64,000 nucleotides of DNA from Allomyces arbusculus (Eukaryota; Blastocladiomycota; Blastocladiomycetes; Blastocladiales; Blastocladiaceae), in the NCBI GenBank assembly GCA_027604705.1, contig JADHYV010000012.1:248001-312000 (forward strand). The letters are read 5' to 3'. Below are positions 1 to 11,721 of this stretch, in pieces. The notes beneath the pieces were generated by a model, which saw only the letters and a program-made list of their open reading frames with translations, did no database searches and was not told the DNA's origin. The position numbers were made by a program, and so were the translations under genes. The first letter of the stretch is position 1. The number at the start of each line of letters is the position of its first letter.

Positions 1-77
1 TCCACCCACGCCAGAGACACGCATGGTCAGCCTCTTACTCCACGATCCAGAGTGCACAGTCGCGGGCCCAGGTAGAC

Positions 78-218
78 ATACGGGTCAAACTCGTGAATGA
101 CTGACTCGAAGCGCACGACCGAGAACAAGCGCGTCGAAAAGGCCACGGCAAAGATGAGCGCGAGGATCACGACGCGCATGGCGCGCGCCTCGGTGTCGGC
201 GCCACTCAGGACCGACAT
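78..218 (-). CDS. STT3: STT3 oligosaccharyltransferase catalytic subunit, first exon (partial)
   Basis: Catalytic subunit of the ER oligosaccharyltransferase, which moves the lipid-linked glycan onto Asn of nascent proteins. Only the N-terminal exon lies in the window. The peptide starts MSVLSGADTEARAMRVVILA, enters the first transmembrane helix, and ends in FESVIHEFDPY. That corresponds to the invariant STT3 stretch (FES-I-HEFDP-FN) whose Asp binds the catalytic metal. Right after the Tyr codon a GT donor (GTCTACC) opens an intron that continues to the left edge, so the rest of the gene lies beyond position 1. I chose the ATG at 218; the longer open frame upstream begins at TTG. Family assignment is confident; the choice between the two nearby Met codons is not. 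Confidence 0.88.
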
Positions 219-803
219 GGTGGTGTGCGGCGGAGTCGACAAGTGTGCGCAGCGTTCGCGACGGGTCCAAGTCGGCGATCCGCTGGTGTCGGCGTCGACG
301 TGGCGTGTTCAGCTCTTGCAGCAAGATGCCGGCGTATTCCTTGGTATCCAACTGCTGCAGCTCGTAGCGCGGCGTGGTGCCCCCGCGTCGTTGTCGTCGT
401 CGTCGTCGTCGTCGCGGTCGTTGGTACGGTGGAGCGGTGTGGTGTCCTTGGCGTGCTCGCGCGGTGGATCAGCGGTGGCCCGTGGCCGGTTGTGCTCGAT
501 TTCTTTGACATTTTCCCGCCGTGACCGTGTCGCAGTCCCTGCCCATCCCCTGACGCTTACACTGATCACCTCGCGTCCAGCGGGCTCCTCAACTCTGGAG
601 CAAACCAAGAACCCGTGACGCGGGCCAAATGAATCTCATAACAATTTGAAGTCGAGAATGCACCATCGAGCCGCAGCCCGCGCGCGCTTACGCAAATGTG
701 AGCCAAACCGCCAGTCCACTCCTGCCGCCTGCCGGCCACATCCGTCAGTCGCGCTAGGGTCAAACCCGATCCTGCACCAAATCTGTCCATCTAGTCCCAA
801 CCC
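219..803. other. Spacer between STT3 start and the end of the secreted protein gene; short GTC microsatellite
   Basis: No gene-like reading frame is convincing here. The stretch holds the STT3 promoter/leader and the 3' end of the next minus-strand gene. The notable feature is a GTC trinucleotide run at about 393-414. Confidence 0.6.
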
Positions 804-2287
804 CTACCCCTGCGTCGGCGTCGGCTCCGCGGCCTCAGTCGTCACCGACTCGACGGCCTCGCTCGTCTCGGCGGGGGCTGTTGTCGTCGCAGGCGCCTCG
901 ACAACGGCGGTCGCCGTCACTTCCACGGTGGTAATAGCCGTCTCCTGGGCGGCATCAGCTGTGGCCGTCGGCTCTTCGGTCTGTGTCTCTTGCACCGCGT
1001 CGGTCGTGGACGTGGGCACGTCAACGACTGTCGTCTGCGCGGCCTCGGTCTGCTCGGGGGCCGCGCCGGCGGTGGCCTCGGGTGCCGCCTCGGTTGTGGC
1101 CGTCGGTGCCGCAACAGCCTCGGTGGTCGACTCGGCAACAACTTCGGTCGTCTGGGCGGCCTCGGACGTGGCGGCGGGCGCGGCGGCGGTCTCGGTACTG
1201 GGCTCCTCGGTCGCCACGACCGTCTCCTGGACGGTGGACGTAGCGACTTCGGTTTCCAGCGCGGCGGTAGCGGCCTCAGTCTCCTGGACGGTGCTCGTCG
1301 CAGCCTCTGTCTCCTCCTGCGCGACGGTACTCGTGGCCGTGACCGTCTCCGTGAGCTCCGTCGCCGCGAGCGTGGCACTGCCGAGGTCCGTCGACGACGC
1401 GACAACGACGCCGCCATTCACCGTGACAAACACGGTGACCGTCGCCTGCGTGCACTGCGCCGGCTCGGTCGCGTACCAGGTCGCTGAATAGACCTCGTCG
1501 GCGGCCGTCGTGGGCTCTTCAGCAGCGGCCGTCGTGGCGTCGCTCGTGGCCGTCGCTGGAGCGGCCACGTCCTGCGCAGTCGTCGTGGCGGGTTCCTCGA
1601 CGGCGGCGGTACTGGCAGGCTTGCCGTTGGCGGCAGCTGTTGTCGCGGCGGCGACGGCCTCATCCTGCGCCGTCGTCGTGGCCACGGGCACCTCGTCGAC
1701 AGCCGACGCCGTCGCCTCTTCAGCAGCCGTCGACGTCGCGACAACCAGCTCGTCCGCGACCGTCGCCGTCGCTGCAACCTCCTCGGTCGTCGTTGCGGCC
1801 ACCTCTTCCGTCGACTCTGCCGACTCGCCCTGCGTCTCTGTGGCCTCCGGCACTTCCTCGTCCACTGTCGTCGTCGCGGTCTCGTCACCCTCCTGCTGCG
1901 TCACGTCGGTCCAGCCGTCGGCCGCCGCCGCTGTCGCGGCCGGACCGTCGTCCTCGACGGTGGCGGTCGCGGGCTCGACGGCGGCAGTGGCCACGGCCCA
2001 CTCGGTCGTTGTCGCGGCGGCAGCGACATTGCCGGCGGCAACGGCAGAGGTGGCGGTGGCAATGCCGGGCGCGTCCGCGCGGTAGACGGCGTGCGGGTTG
2101 GGCAGGCTGGTGGTGGTGGTGGTGGTGATGGAGAAGCAATAAGGGTCAGGGTGGGAGACAACACGGGGATGGAGAACGAGCGCCGCGCGGATCGCATCTC
2201 GAAAACAACGGATCAGAGCACGTACGCGTTGGCGGCCGTCGAGACGAGCAGCGCGGCCACGAGAAGCTTGGAGAGAGCGGACGACAT
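804..2287 (-). CDS. Secreted Ala/Thr/Val/Glu-rich mucin-like protein (2 exons)
   Basis: Exon 1 (2226-2287) encodes a classical signal peptide, MSSALSKLLVAALLVSTAAN; the donor is GTACGTG at 2225. Exon 2 (804-2106) follows a CAG acceptor behind a CCA/CAC-rich tract, and the join is in frame across Ala21. The 454-residue product continues LPNPHAVYRADAPG and is then almost wholly low-complexity Ala, Thr, Glu and Val, in imperfect blocks such as VATSTVQETEAAT. It has one Cys (in a YATEPAQC context) and no hydrophobic C-terminal tail, so a GPI or membrane anchor is not indicated. It is probably an extracellular or wall-associated, O-glycosylated protein. No catalytic domain is visible, and long open frames on the opposite strand are shadows of the same repeats. 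The gene model is solid; the function is not known. Confidence 0.75.
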
Positions 2288-3707
2288 GGTTATTGGGTGG
2301 TGGTGGGGTGGATATGCAAATCGTCTTCGCTTGACCGTCTTGGAGGTGGAATCTGCGCGCGTCTTGGTGCAAGGCGACACGTCTAAAGTATTGGCGAGCG
2401 AACCGGACCAGCGGCACGACACGGGTGGATATGCGAGAGGGTGGGGTGGATGCGCGAGGGAGCGGGGAGAAGAGATGGGAGGGTGGGCGGTGCTCTTTAA
2501 AGGCGAGCAGCGCGTGCGGCAGGTGGGTGCGAGCTGATGCGAACGGGCAAGGAAGCTGAACAACGAGGACGCGGGCAGGAGTGCATAGGGCTCGAGATCA
2601 GCGCGCTTGGCGATGCGTGCAGATTGGGATGGCGAGCGAGTGCCAAGCGCCGCGGGGCGAGCGGGGACAGGAGAGCGGAGCAGGAGGGCGGAGACAGGGG
2701 CCACAGTGCCGTGGAAGCGCGACGCGTCTCCCACCCACAGCGTGGATTCGGCGTGACTTGCGCGTGACGAAGTGGGAGACTGCTCCGTTCGGCGATCGCG
2801 GCAAGTTGTTGGCTGGTCGACGGCGGCTCGTGCACCAACTGCCATGTCCCATGCTCCACCGCGCAAAAAAAAGGCATCAGGAGACGGTCGGTCTGATCGA
2901 CATGGTGGCGAGGTGTTCATGTCGTCGGGTCGCCGAGCGCGGGTGTGTGATGCCGCCGGCTTGATTTGCTTGCAGAGGGTGCGTGGCCAACAATGGTGGA
3001 GCGCTCGCGGCGAGGGCTCGCAAAGTATCCCGGCCGTCGTTTGCGGCAAGCTGCGGGCGGCGTCGGTCTTCCGCGGCGGTGGATGTTCTTCCTGCATGGC
3101 GGTCGATGTTCTTCCACGGCCACATTCCGCGCGCCAAGGTGATGGACGTGTGGTCGTTTGCGCTGCAACGCATGCCCAGGCGTGCGGGACTTAGCCGTGG
3201 GAGTGGTGCTGTCCACCGCACGCCGGCGGCGCGCCGCTGGCCGGCCCAGGGCCAAGTCCACTCTCGTCCACACACACGCCGCTGCACCCGTCCCGCCGTC
3301 CGCTTCTCTCTCCTCTCTCCTGCCACCACCACCACCGCCGCCTCCACCCAAGCAATAAAACACGCTCGCGGCCGCACGGCCTCTCTCTCGCCACCAGCCA
3401 GCAACAGCGTCCACGGCCCGTCGCACCGGCCTGCTCTCGTGGCCGCCGTGCGCTCAGCACGCTGACCCCGCAGATTGAGTTGCGAGCCCGCCGACGCGCA
3501 CTCCACCCTGCATCTCGATTCTCGACTTGTGCGAGCTGCACGACACCGTTCATCCGCGCACTCCGCGCACTCTCCGTCCGTCGCCGTCGTGCGCCACGAC
3601 CACGCGCAGCGTGAGACGCGCACGCTCGCGCGAGACCGTCCAAGACCGCGCGCTCCACGCCGACACCCACCAGCGGCACCAGTCAACGACACGCACTAAC
3701 CAGCACC
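2288..3707. promoter_or_regulatory. Divergent intergenic region between the secreted protein and the P/M-rich protein
   Basis: The two flanking genes are transcribed away from each other, so this 1.4 kb should contain both promoters. A CTTTAAAG box lies near 2490-2500 on the minus-strand side. A CT-rich leader with AATAAAA at about 3353-3360 precedes the plus-strand gene. The numerous open frames are low-complexity and mutually overlapping, and I see no gene. Confidence 0.4.
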
Positions 3708-5198
3708 ATGAAAAAACTGTTTGCACGCGTGCGCCCGAAATCCAGCAAGGAGACGCTGCGCTCGGCCGCGCCGTCGGACCCGCCACCGGCACCTGCTTCG
3801 CCCTGCTCGACTGCTCCGCCACAACCCCCACCGCTCGCGGGGCTCCCCTCGCGCGCCTCGGCCGACCGCGACCGCGACTCGGCCGTCGCTCTCTCCATTG
3901 GCGCGACGAGCCCCGCACCAAACTCGATAGCGAAACCCGCCGCCGGGAGCCACACGTTTGCGCCGGTCCCAACCATCGGCACGACCCCACTCCGCCCGTC
4001 CGCGCGCACCGGCCAGTTGCCGTCGGACGACGAGGACGACGAACGCCACCGTCGCCGCCGCGCTGCACACCACCACCAGGGCGGGCGGGCGCGCGCAGCG
4101 ACCGCGGGTAGCGCGTACGGAGGCAGCGCCTACGCGGGCAGTTACGCCGGATCCACCTATGCGCCGTCCGCGTACGGCGGATCGACCTACGCGCCGTCCA
4201 GCTACGCGGGATCGGTTCGTGGCGGGCGGAGCGGTGGAGCGCGCAGTGTGCGGCCTGGAGGCAATCGGTCCGATGCGGGATCGAGCTCATACTATTCGTC
4301 CTCGTCCGACTCGGACGACAGTGACGAGGACGACGCATTGCACGTGTGGCGCACGCACGCCGACCCGCGAACCGGACGGGTGAGCCCGGCACTCATGCAT
4401 CGCGTCGAGTCGGACGCGCGGTCGGTCGTGTCCGTTGGTGCGTCCTCGGTTCGCGGTGGGGCGAGTAGGATGCCGCGGTCGCCCCTCGTCGCCGGGTTCG
4501 CGCCGCAACAGCCGCTTGCGCCGCAGCCGTTCGCGCCGCAGACGCCGCGTGCGGTTCCCGCGGTCTCGCCGTACTGGGGCACCCCGACGATTGCGTCGGG
4601 CGAAGACGATTCGGACGATAATCGCAGCGTGTTGGGTCTGCCGGTGCCGCGAGTCGGCGCGGTGGGTGGGTCGCGGCCCGCAAGTCCGTTCATGGGTGGT
4701 GGGCTTGCGCCGCCGCCGTTTGCGGGGTACCAACCGCCACCGTCGCCCGGGCCCATGGGGATGTCGCCAATGGGCATGGGCATGGGCATGGGCATGTACG
4801 CGGCGCCCATGTCGCCGGGTATGCGACCCGTGGGAGCGCGACCGCCGCAGCCGATTGTAGTTTCGCCGCAACCCATGGTGGTTGCACCGCAACCGATGAT
4901 GCCGGGGATGGTGCCGATGGGGATGATGCCGCCGAGCGGGATGATGCCGCCGCAGGGGATGATGATGTACGGTGGGATGCCGCAAGCGATGCCGCCGCCG
5001 TCCACGGCCGATGCAGCTGCGCACAAGAAAAGCAAGAAGGCCAAGTCGGGCGACGCGGACGGCAAGCGCAAGAAGAAGAAGAGCAGCGGCAAGAGCAAGA
5101 AGAGCAGTCGCAGCAAGCATAGCGAGGATGGTGATGGGGAGGAGGAGAGCCGGCCGCGTCGCGATAGCGCCGCGGTCACGAGTACGGCGGGGGCGTGA
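3708..5198 (+). CDS. Low-complexity Pro/Gly/Met-rich protein with acidic patch and lysine-rich tail
   Basis: Single open frame of 496 residues starting MKKLFARVRPKSSKETLRSA in a good CACC-ATG context. In order: a Ser/Pro-rich N-terminus; a Gly/Ser/Tyr/Ala repeat (YGGS, YAGS, YAPS units) around residues 140-175; an acidic Ser/Asp patch (SSSDSDDSDEDD); a Pro/Met/Gly-rich stretch that includes GMGMGMGMY and many MP, PM and PQP dipeptides; and a strongly basic C-terminus of KKK and SKK blocks ending in Glu/Arg. There is no signal peptide, membrane segment or known fold. The composition suggests an intrinsically disordered, possibly phase-separating or nucleic-acid-binding protein; that function is inference. 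I do not recognise a family. Confidence 0.6.
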   Translation: MKKLFARVRPKSSKETLRSAAPSDPPPAPASPCSTAPPQPPPLAGLPSRASADRDRDSAVALSIGATSPAPNSIAKPAAGSHTFAPVPTIGTTPLRPSARTGQLPSDDEDDERHRRRRAAHHHQGGRARAATAGSAYGGSAYAGSYAGSTYAPSAYGGSTYAPSSYAGSVRGGRSGGARSVRPGGNRSDAGSSSYYSSSSDSDDSDEDDALHVWRTHADPRTGRVSPALMHRVESDARSVVSVGASSVRGGASRMPRSPLVAGFAPQQPLAPQPFAPQTPRAVPAVSPYWGTPTIASGEDDSDDNRSVLGLPVPRVGAVGGSRPASPFMGGGLAPPPFAGYQPPPSPGPMGMSPMGMGMGMGMYAAPMSPGMRPVGARPPQPIVVSPQPMVVAPQPMMPGMVPMGMMPPSGMMPPQGMMMYGGMPQAMPPPSTADAAAHKKSKKAKSGDADGKRKKKKSSGKSKKSSRSKHSEDGDGEEESRPRRDSAAVTSTAGA

Positions 5199-5705
5199 TG
5201 GGCTGCCGCTCGCACGGCGCGCTGGTCCGCGTGTCGGTCGCGCTGCGCCGTTAAGAGGAAGGCGTTTGGCATTGATCGTTTGCTTTGATTTGCGTTCGTT
5301 GGCTTCGTTCGGGCAGTTGGGTTCCGGTTTTGTGGGCGGCGCGCGCTCCGCAGGGCCGCCGAGGGTGAGTGGACAAGAGTTTCATAGGTTGAATACAGGC
5401 ATACCCGTGGGGACGCGACTGGTCGCGGCGTGGAAAGCGATCGGCGATGCACGCCGATGCTGGCAAGAACGGTGATGCTGGCGAGAACAGCTGGAAGGGA
5501 CGAGCGCATGGACGCGGTCACGTTGCCTGCGTTGGCAAGTCGCGCCGGCGCAGGCCACATGGCCAACTGGCCATCCGCGCACCCCATTTCTCACCACGCG
5601 CGATGGATCCTCGACTGGCCGGCCGGCCTGCTTCTTCTCTCCTCGCGCCCAACGGCCGACCGCAGCCTGCACCGCGCTAGTGCCCGCACTCTCGCCGCCA
5701 CCACC
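5199..5705. other. Intergenic spacer
   Basis: Between two plus-strand genes, so it holds the 3' end of the upstream gene and the promoter and leader of the small gene that follows. I see no further gene or RNA. Confidence 0.5.
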
Positions 5706-6203
5706 ATGTCCGCTGCGCCGCTCACGATCCCCCGGCCCGCGATGCCCGCGCCCGCCGCCGGCGACTCGCCATCGTCCTCGCCATCGTCCTCGCCATCGTC
5801 GGCCTCGTCTTCGACACCCGCCCACCGCGCGCCGCTCTCGGCCCTGCTCGCCGCGCGCGTTACGACCACCTCCTCGCCGCGCAGTGCGAGCTCCTCGCTG
5901 TCGTCCTCGCCGTCGTCATCGCCCCCCGCACACGAGCCCTACAACCCGTACCGTCACCCGCGCGCCATGGGGCTCGTTCAGGACCACGCGAGCGGGTTCA
6001 TTTGGGTACGCTCACGCAGATGCACTCAACGCTCGGGCGTGGGGGAGGGGAGTGGTGACTGACCACAGTTACCTTGGAAACAGAACGACGAGGCCCTTGC
6101 GCCATTGCGCGGCGGATACATGTCCTCGCGCGATGCGCGCGCCGCGCAGCTCGCGTTCCTGGCGCGCACTGAGCCCAAGGTGTATGTCGTCGACGTTGAG
6201 TAG
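5706..6203 (+). CDS. Small two-exon protein of unknown function
   Basis: Exon 1 (5706-6005) and exon 2 (6069-6203) join in phase 0 across a 63-nt intron with donor GTACGC and acceptor CACAG. A second acceptor 15 nt downstream (AACAG at 6083) would give an in-frame variant five residues shorter. The product is 144 residues. The N-terminal 65 are Ser/Pro/Ala-rich (many SSPS units). The C-terminal part, from EPYNPYRHPRAMGLVQDHAS through FIWLPWKQND to ARTEPKVYVVDVE, looks folded. The ATG at 5706 sits in a CCACC context. No signal peptide or membrane helix is seen. I do not recognise the conserved-looking C-terminal segment. Confidence 0.55.
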
Positions 6204-9200
6204 TTGCCGGACGTGCCGGAGCAGCTCGTTGAGCACTTTTGTCTCTTCTCTTTCGCGCGGCATCGTCGCACTGATCGCGAGGGCGCAAAGTTACCCTTTT
6301 TTTTGTTGATTTCTTGGTGTCGCGCGTTGCCGGCCGACCCCAGCGAAGGGTCGACTCGGTGGCCCCTTACTCTCCGTCCTTTGTACATAGTGTTCATCTT
6401 CATCCACCCGTTTGTTGCCTGGCCCTCACCCTTCGTGGCCCCGTAATTGAATTTGTCTTGGCCGGGGCACCTGCACTGTCAGCTGGTGTTCATCATCAGC
6501 ACGAATTCGGCATGAGCGAACGAAAGTTCACGGCTGCAGACCGACCTGTCGTCCTGGCCCCGCAATCACTCAATCTTGCCCGCTGTCGGCCATGATGCAC
6601 CAGATTTGTATGGCGCCATTCCACCGCGACCACTGCAGTTCGCCGTTATCGTTCACGAAACTGCGAACAGGTCCCGCGAGAACGATGAGCACCACGTGCG
6701 CCCGGAACATGGTTCCCAGCGATCGTGTGAGCTGCGCTGGCGATCTCAGAGGACAGGAGAAGTGACCCCTACGCGCTGCGATGGCGGACTGGCATCGGCG
6801 CTGCGCTGGATCATGGCCACCCCCCCCCCCCCCGCAGTCAGACCACCCGGGATCTCTCCGATCGCGCGAACTATGCGCTCTCTACCAGCTTGTGAGCGGC
6901 AGGCATAGCGACCGCTGCAAGGGTGTATCCAGCACCGGCGCGTGCGGCACGTCAGAAAACTGGACGACTGGCCCGGCGAGAGTCGGTGTGTTGACTCGTC
7001 GCGATGGAACGGCAGCCAGACGCGTCTCACACAGACGTCTCCCACGGCCAAAGCTTTGTCCACTGCGTCGCCGCGCACGAATTTGAACTGCGAGTGGCGA
7101 GAACCGACGAACCGTGGGCGCAGACTGGCTCGTGCATGCGGGTCAGCCAGCGGGGGAGAGGGACAGGTCTGACTGACTGACGGTGCTCACGATGTCTGAG
7201 CAGAGTCGCAAACGCAGACACCACCATCGTGCTCCCTAGACCCGGGAACTCAAAGATATCCTCGGCTGCTCCGCTCGGGAGTGATTCAGGCTCGGCAGAG
7301 ACTGGGCTACCTTTTCCGCCCTGTGGCGGGGCTCGCCAATGCGTGTCTTGCCTTTCGGATTCTCGTCCACCTCGCCTTGGCGGCAGTGCGCCGCAGGCGT
7401 CTGGTCTCGTTTCCCCTGGTAGCTGTCGGCCGCCATCACGCGCTGGCGCGGCACAACTATGATTCCACAGATTGCCGCCTTTCCGGGCCCATCTGCGCCG
7501 AGTGTCACAGTCAGCCATGTGGAAGCAAGTGACCTCGATGAAATCGTACTGCCGACGCGGCGATTGAAGGTACAGGCACTCCACACACATCCGTCCGTGC
7601 GCTGCTCGAGTGGAAGCGGGTGGTATTCGGTGCCGCCGCCAGTCGTGAACGCGGCGATCCGCCCGCCGCCGCGCAGACTGGCCGGACTGGGCGTGCCGGA
7701 GTCGCGTCTCATAGCGGGTGTTTCTCGGGCCCACGGCTAAATGCGAGCACCGGTGCGACCACGGCCACTGCGGCACTGCTGCCGGTAAAGCACCGCCCGT
7801 GCGCGACGCATCCGAGAGGGAGGGGCACAGCCGGCGCCGTTCCCGGGCCGCAGTCGGGCAACGTCCATGTCGCGTCGACCTGGGTACACAACGCGACAGG
7901 CCGAGAGCATGGCGCGACTTGACCTGCCACGGGTTGGCGCCTGCCGCATGCAGGATCACCGCTCGCCTCGCACGCGATTCATGGCCGCAACACACCGACT
8001 GGCTACTGAGTCGGCAAATGGCGAAATGATCGTCGCTTCGGATCACCATTTCGTCGCTTGCGCTGGCGCATGGCAACCGATGTGGGATCGTCTTGCGCTC
8101 GCGTCATCGTCAATGTTAATCATCGCGGATCGAGAGGAACGGAGATGGAGCTGTCGCCGCCGGATCACCATGGTGGGCATCCGATTCAGGTCCAGGGCGG
8201 GCTCAGCATTGACGTGGGCGGCAGTGGTGGCGCCGTCGTTTGCAGCTCACGCGACAAGATGTGGGCAACGCAAATGCCAGGGGCACGCGCTGGCATCAGG
8301 TGGATGTGCTTCACCAATGAGTGGCCAGGCCTGGCGCAGGCGCGGCGTTGGCCGGAATGTGTTGATCGCTTGGACTCTAAGTTGTCGTTGAAGTTCAATT
8401 GAGCTGAAAACCCTGCTCTGAAATGAAAAGCAACTTGGGCCCGAAATGTTTCACACGACGGTGCTCTGCAGCCGCAACATAAACGAAACAGGCCGTCAAG
8501 TTGGCGAAAGGGATGGCGTCGCTGTGCCGTTCGCTTGTGGCGACACTGGCCAGCATGGATGGCGCGCGAGCTGCGGCGGCAGGGTCGTGCGAGCGGTGTG
8601 ACGGCACGCACGTGCGCCATTCAACCGTGTCAAGAGTAGCAGAACCACACGCTGGCGTCGTCGTCCGTGATCCCTCGGCCGCGAGGATTTCAGTTGGACA
8701 CACCGTCGCGGCACACCAGTCGACGCCTTGAACCGCGACACCGACCGCCCGCGGACCCGCAGCAACCGCAGACCAGCTGGTCACCACGAGCTGTCCGGCC
8801 CCATGACGCGTCGCTTGTGGAGCCGGGTGCTTGTCGTAACCTTGTTCGAGCCCATTGTCGTCGGCCGTGCCAAGAAACCGGCCAGCACGTTCGGTCGGCC
8901 CTCTGTCCGCGTTGCTGACGACGAGCGACGCGTTTGCATTCGACTGGCGTTGGTCCTGTCCCACCGGGCCTGGAAGAGGTTCAGCCAGCCACGCGGGTGG
9001 TAATGATAGACCCATGCGCGCGGGTCATTCCACGTCCATCCGGGACCGCGCGCTCGCACGACGCGCGCGCATGGCATTTGGGACCGCAATATTTAGAACG
9101 ATGCAGTGATAGAGAAGATCGTGCCGGCCAGCCGCGCGCGTCGCGTCGCGTGAGTGCGAGCCAGGCGAGAGAGGCGTCGCCACACTCGCGGTCTTGGGCG

Positions 9201-10062
9201 TCGTGTGCGTTGAAATGGTTCGCGCACGCGTCGCCAAATGCAGTCCCCTTCAGTTTACGGCAACGTGTGACCCTTAACGGCAACGAACAGCGCCGACAGC
9301 GCCACTGCTTGCGCGCCAAGGTGCCGAAGTCTCGTGCCGTTAACGGCAGGCACAGGCATGGCAGTGCGCCACACTACGTTACGTTTCCCTTGGTGATTGG
9401 AGTGTGATGGGGGCGAACCTGGCTGCGCAGCACGAGAAACGCCTGTCACGCGTCGCGCCTCCCCCGCATGGGCAAGCTCATGTGGCCGGGAAAATCATTG
9501 CCAGCGTTTTTTTGGGCGTCGTTGGCTGCTGCTGCCGTGGGTTGCGTTGCCGTCACTCGGTGCCAGCCGCCTGGCGGTGCGACCTCGGCTGCCCAAAGTT
9601 GGCCGTCGCACAAGCTGACGTCCTTTGCTTCGTTCATTTCTATTCTATGCTCATGGGGTTGCGCCCATCCCATCATGAGACCGCGCCGCGCGCTCGTCGT
9701 CGCTGTCACGCTCAACACGCGCACGCAGCCTCGACCTGCCCGTCGACGGCTGGCAACGGGATTGAGGCCGGCGTGCGCGTCGACGACCCCATTTTCCGCT
9801 TCCATGGCCACCACCGCATGGCTGTTCATGGTCTTCGCGGCAGTACACTATCACCCCGGGCACCTATAAGTACTGCCGCCCCGCCCCGTCCTCGACCCAC
9901 ATCCCGTTGCTGCCGCCGCGCGTTCCAAGTCGCCCTCGACCGCCTTCGGCGACCGCTACCAAGCTTGGCTCTCTGTGACTGGCCGCGCGTGCTGCAACTC
10001 CTTGAACCTCAACTACCTCAACCTCGCACCACCACCGCCGCCGCCCAACTGCACCTTCCACC
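6204..10062. other. 3.9-kb gene-poor stretch ahead of the permease pair
   Basis: No reading frame here reads as a protein domain. The longest, a 349-codon minus-strand frame at 7027-8076, has the random composition of GC-rich noncoding DNA and overlaps equally long frames on both strands. A homopolymer of about 13 C lies near 6821-6834. The right end contains the promoter of the first permease. I see no transposon, tRNA or repeat array. Confidence 0.5.
9865..9870 (+). promoter_or_regulatory. TATA box of amino-acid permease 1
   Basis: CACCTATAAGTACTGCC, 198 bp upstream of the first permease ATG. The second permease carries CGCCTATAGGTACCAGC at nearly the same distance (212 bp), which supports both as genuine core-promoter elements kept after duplication. 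Confidence 0.55.
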
Positions 10063-11721
10063 ATGGGCTTCGTGGACACGTTCAAATCCACGCTCATCGT
10101 GAAGTCGATTGAGAACCTGCGCCAAGATGCCGACGCTTCCAACATGAAGCGCGCGCTGACGGGCAAGGATGTCGTGCTCATTGGCACGGGTGAAATTATC
10201 GGTACGCTCGCCGAGCGCTCCACTTCTCGCCTTTGCGTAGACCATTTTCTCACCCGCTCTTCCTTCTCCACTAAATAGGCGCCGGTATTTTCGTCATCAC
10301 GGGCACCGCCGCTGCCAACCACGCCGGCCCGGCCATCATCCTGTCGTTCATCATTTCCGGAATTATTTGTGCCTTCGCGGGTCTCTGCTACTCGGAAATG
10401 GCCTCGGTCGTGCCCGTTTCGGGTTCAGCCTACACATTTACCTACGCAACGGTCGGTGAGCTTGTCGCGTGGATGATTGGATGGGGTACGTCCGCATTTC
10501 AGCTGTCAGCGCGCTGCCCCCGCTTCAAGGATCTGACCACTTTGCCCACCACTAGATCTGATGCTCGAGTACCTGATGGGAGCTGCAGCCGTCGCTGTCG
10601 GTTGGTCGTCATACCTCGTCAAGTTCTTGCACACGTGCGGGCTCGAGTCGGACCCGACGTGGACCTCGGCCCCGGTCGGCTTCACGGATGCTGATGGCTT
10701 CTCGACTACGGGCGCGATCATGAACCTGCCGGCCATTGCCATTTCGCTTTTCTGCACGGCCATTCTGTGCTTTGGTATTAAGCAGACCGCGTGGGTAAAT
10801 CATGCCGCGGTCGGAATCAAGCTCACGGTGATTCTCATCTTCCTGTTCGCGACGTTCTCGTACATCAACCCCGAGAACTGGAAGCCGTTCATCCCCGAGG
10901 CGCATAACGGCAAGGACTACGGCTTCAAGGGTGTGCTGCGTGCTTCGACCATGGTCTTCTTCGCCTACATTGGTTTCGACGCTGTCTCGACCTGCGCCCA
11001 GGAGGTCAAGAACCCGGCGCGCGACATGCCCATCGGCATTCTCGGCTCGCTCGGCCTTTGCACGGTCCTCTACATTCTCGTGTCGATGAACTTGACCGGT
11101 ATTGCGCCCTACGAGTCGCTCAACTCGGCCGCGCCGCTTGCCGACGCCGTCGCCAACCTCGGCATGACCTGGCTGCGCGTGCTCGTCGGCCTCGGTGGTG
11201 TGGCTGGGCTCAGTTCTGTAATTTTGGTCTCGCTCATGGCGCAGCCGCGTATTTTCTACACGATGGCGCACGACGGTCTCCTGCCCGCCGCGTTTGGCAA
11301 GATTCATCCCAAATGGGGCACGCCCGTTCTCCCGACCGTCGTTTCCGGCGTTTTTTGTGCGATCGCAGCTGGCGTCCTTCCGATTGACGTTCTCGGCGAC
11401 ATCACGTCGGCCGGCACGCTCTTCGCCTTCTTCCTCGTGTGCCTGTCGGTGACCGTGCTCCGCTTCACTCGCCCGGACCTGCCGCGCCCCTTCAAGGTCC
11501 CGCTCGGCCCGTTCGTTATCCCGATTCTCGGTGCGGCCGCGTCGATGGGTCTGATTGTCACGACGGGCTGGCCGACGGTTCTGCGTCTGCTCATTTGGAT
11601 GGCGATTGGCATGGTCGTCTACGTGACTTTCAGTTACCGCCACTCGCGTCTGCGCACGGGCAAGGTGCCGCAGGGGCTCGAGGGTGCGGACGAGAAGCAC
11701 CTTGGCGACGAGAAGGTCTAA
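10063..11721 (+). CDS. CAT-type (SLC7-like) amino-acid permease 1 (3 exons)
   Basis: Exons 10063-10201, 10279-10485 and 10556-11721 give 503 residues. Donors are GTACGC and GTACGT; acceptors are AAATAG and ACTAG. The protein is an APC-superfamily transporter of the cationic amino-acid transporter branch: a cytosolic N-terminus (MGFVDTFKST), then helix 1 with the substrate-binding Gly-rich stretch (LIGTGEIIGAGIFVITGTAA), SEMASVVPVSGSAYTFTY, and a GWDLMLEYLMGAAAVAVGWS segment typical of CATs. FFAYIGFDAVSTCAQEVKNP follows in helix 6, and the total is about 12 predicted helices. It should import amino acids, perhaps Arg/Lys, at the plasma membrane or vacuole; the substrate cannot be read from the sequence. 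It is the upstream member of a tandem pair. Confidence 0.9.

Noticed and set aside
4292-5587. 431-codon frame antisense to the P/M-rich gene
   Set aside because: Composition mirrors the sense-strand repeats (Gly-Ile-Ile-Pro units from Met/Pro codons); no independent signal.
7027-8076. 349-codon minus-strand frame in the gene-poor interval
   Set aside because: No domain, biased Arg/Ser/His composition, and competing frames of similar length on both strands.
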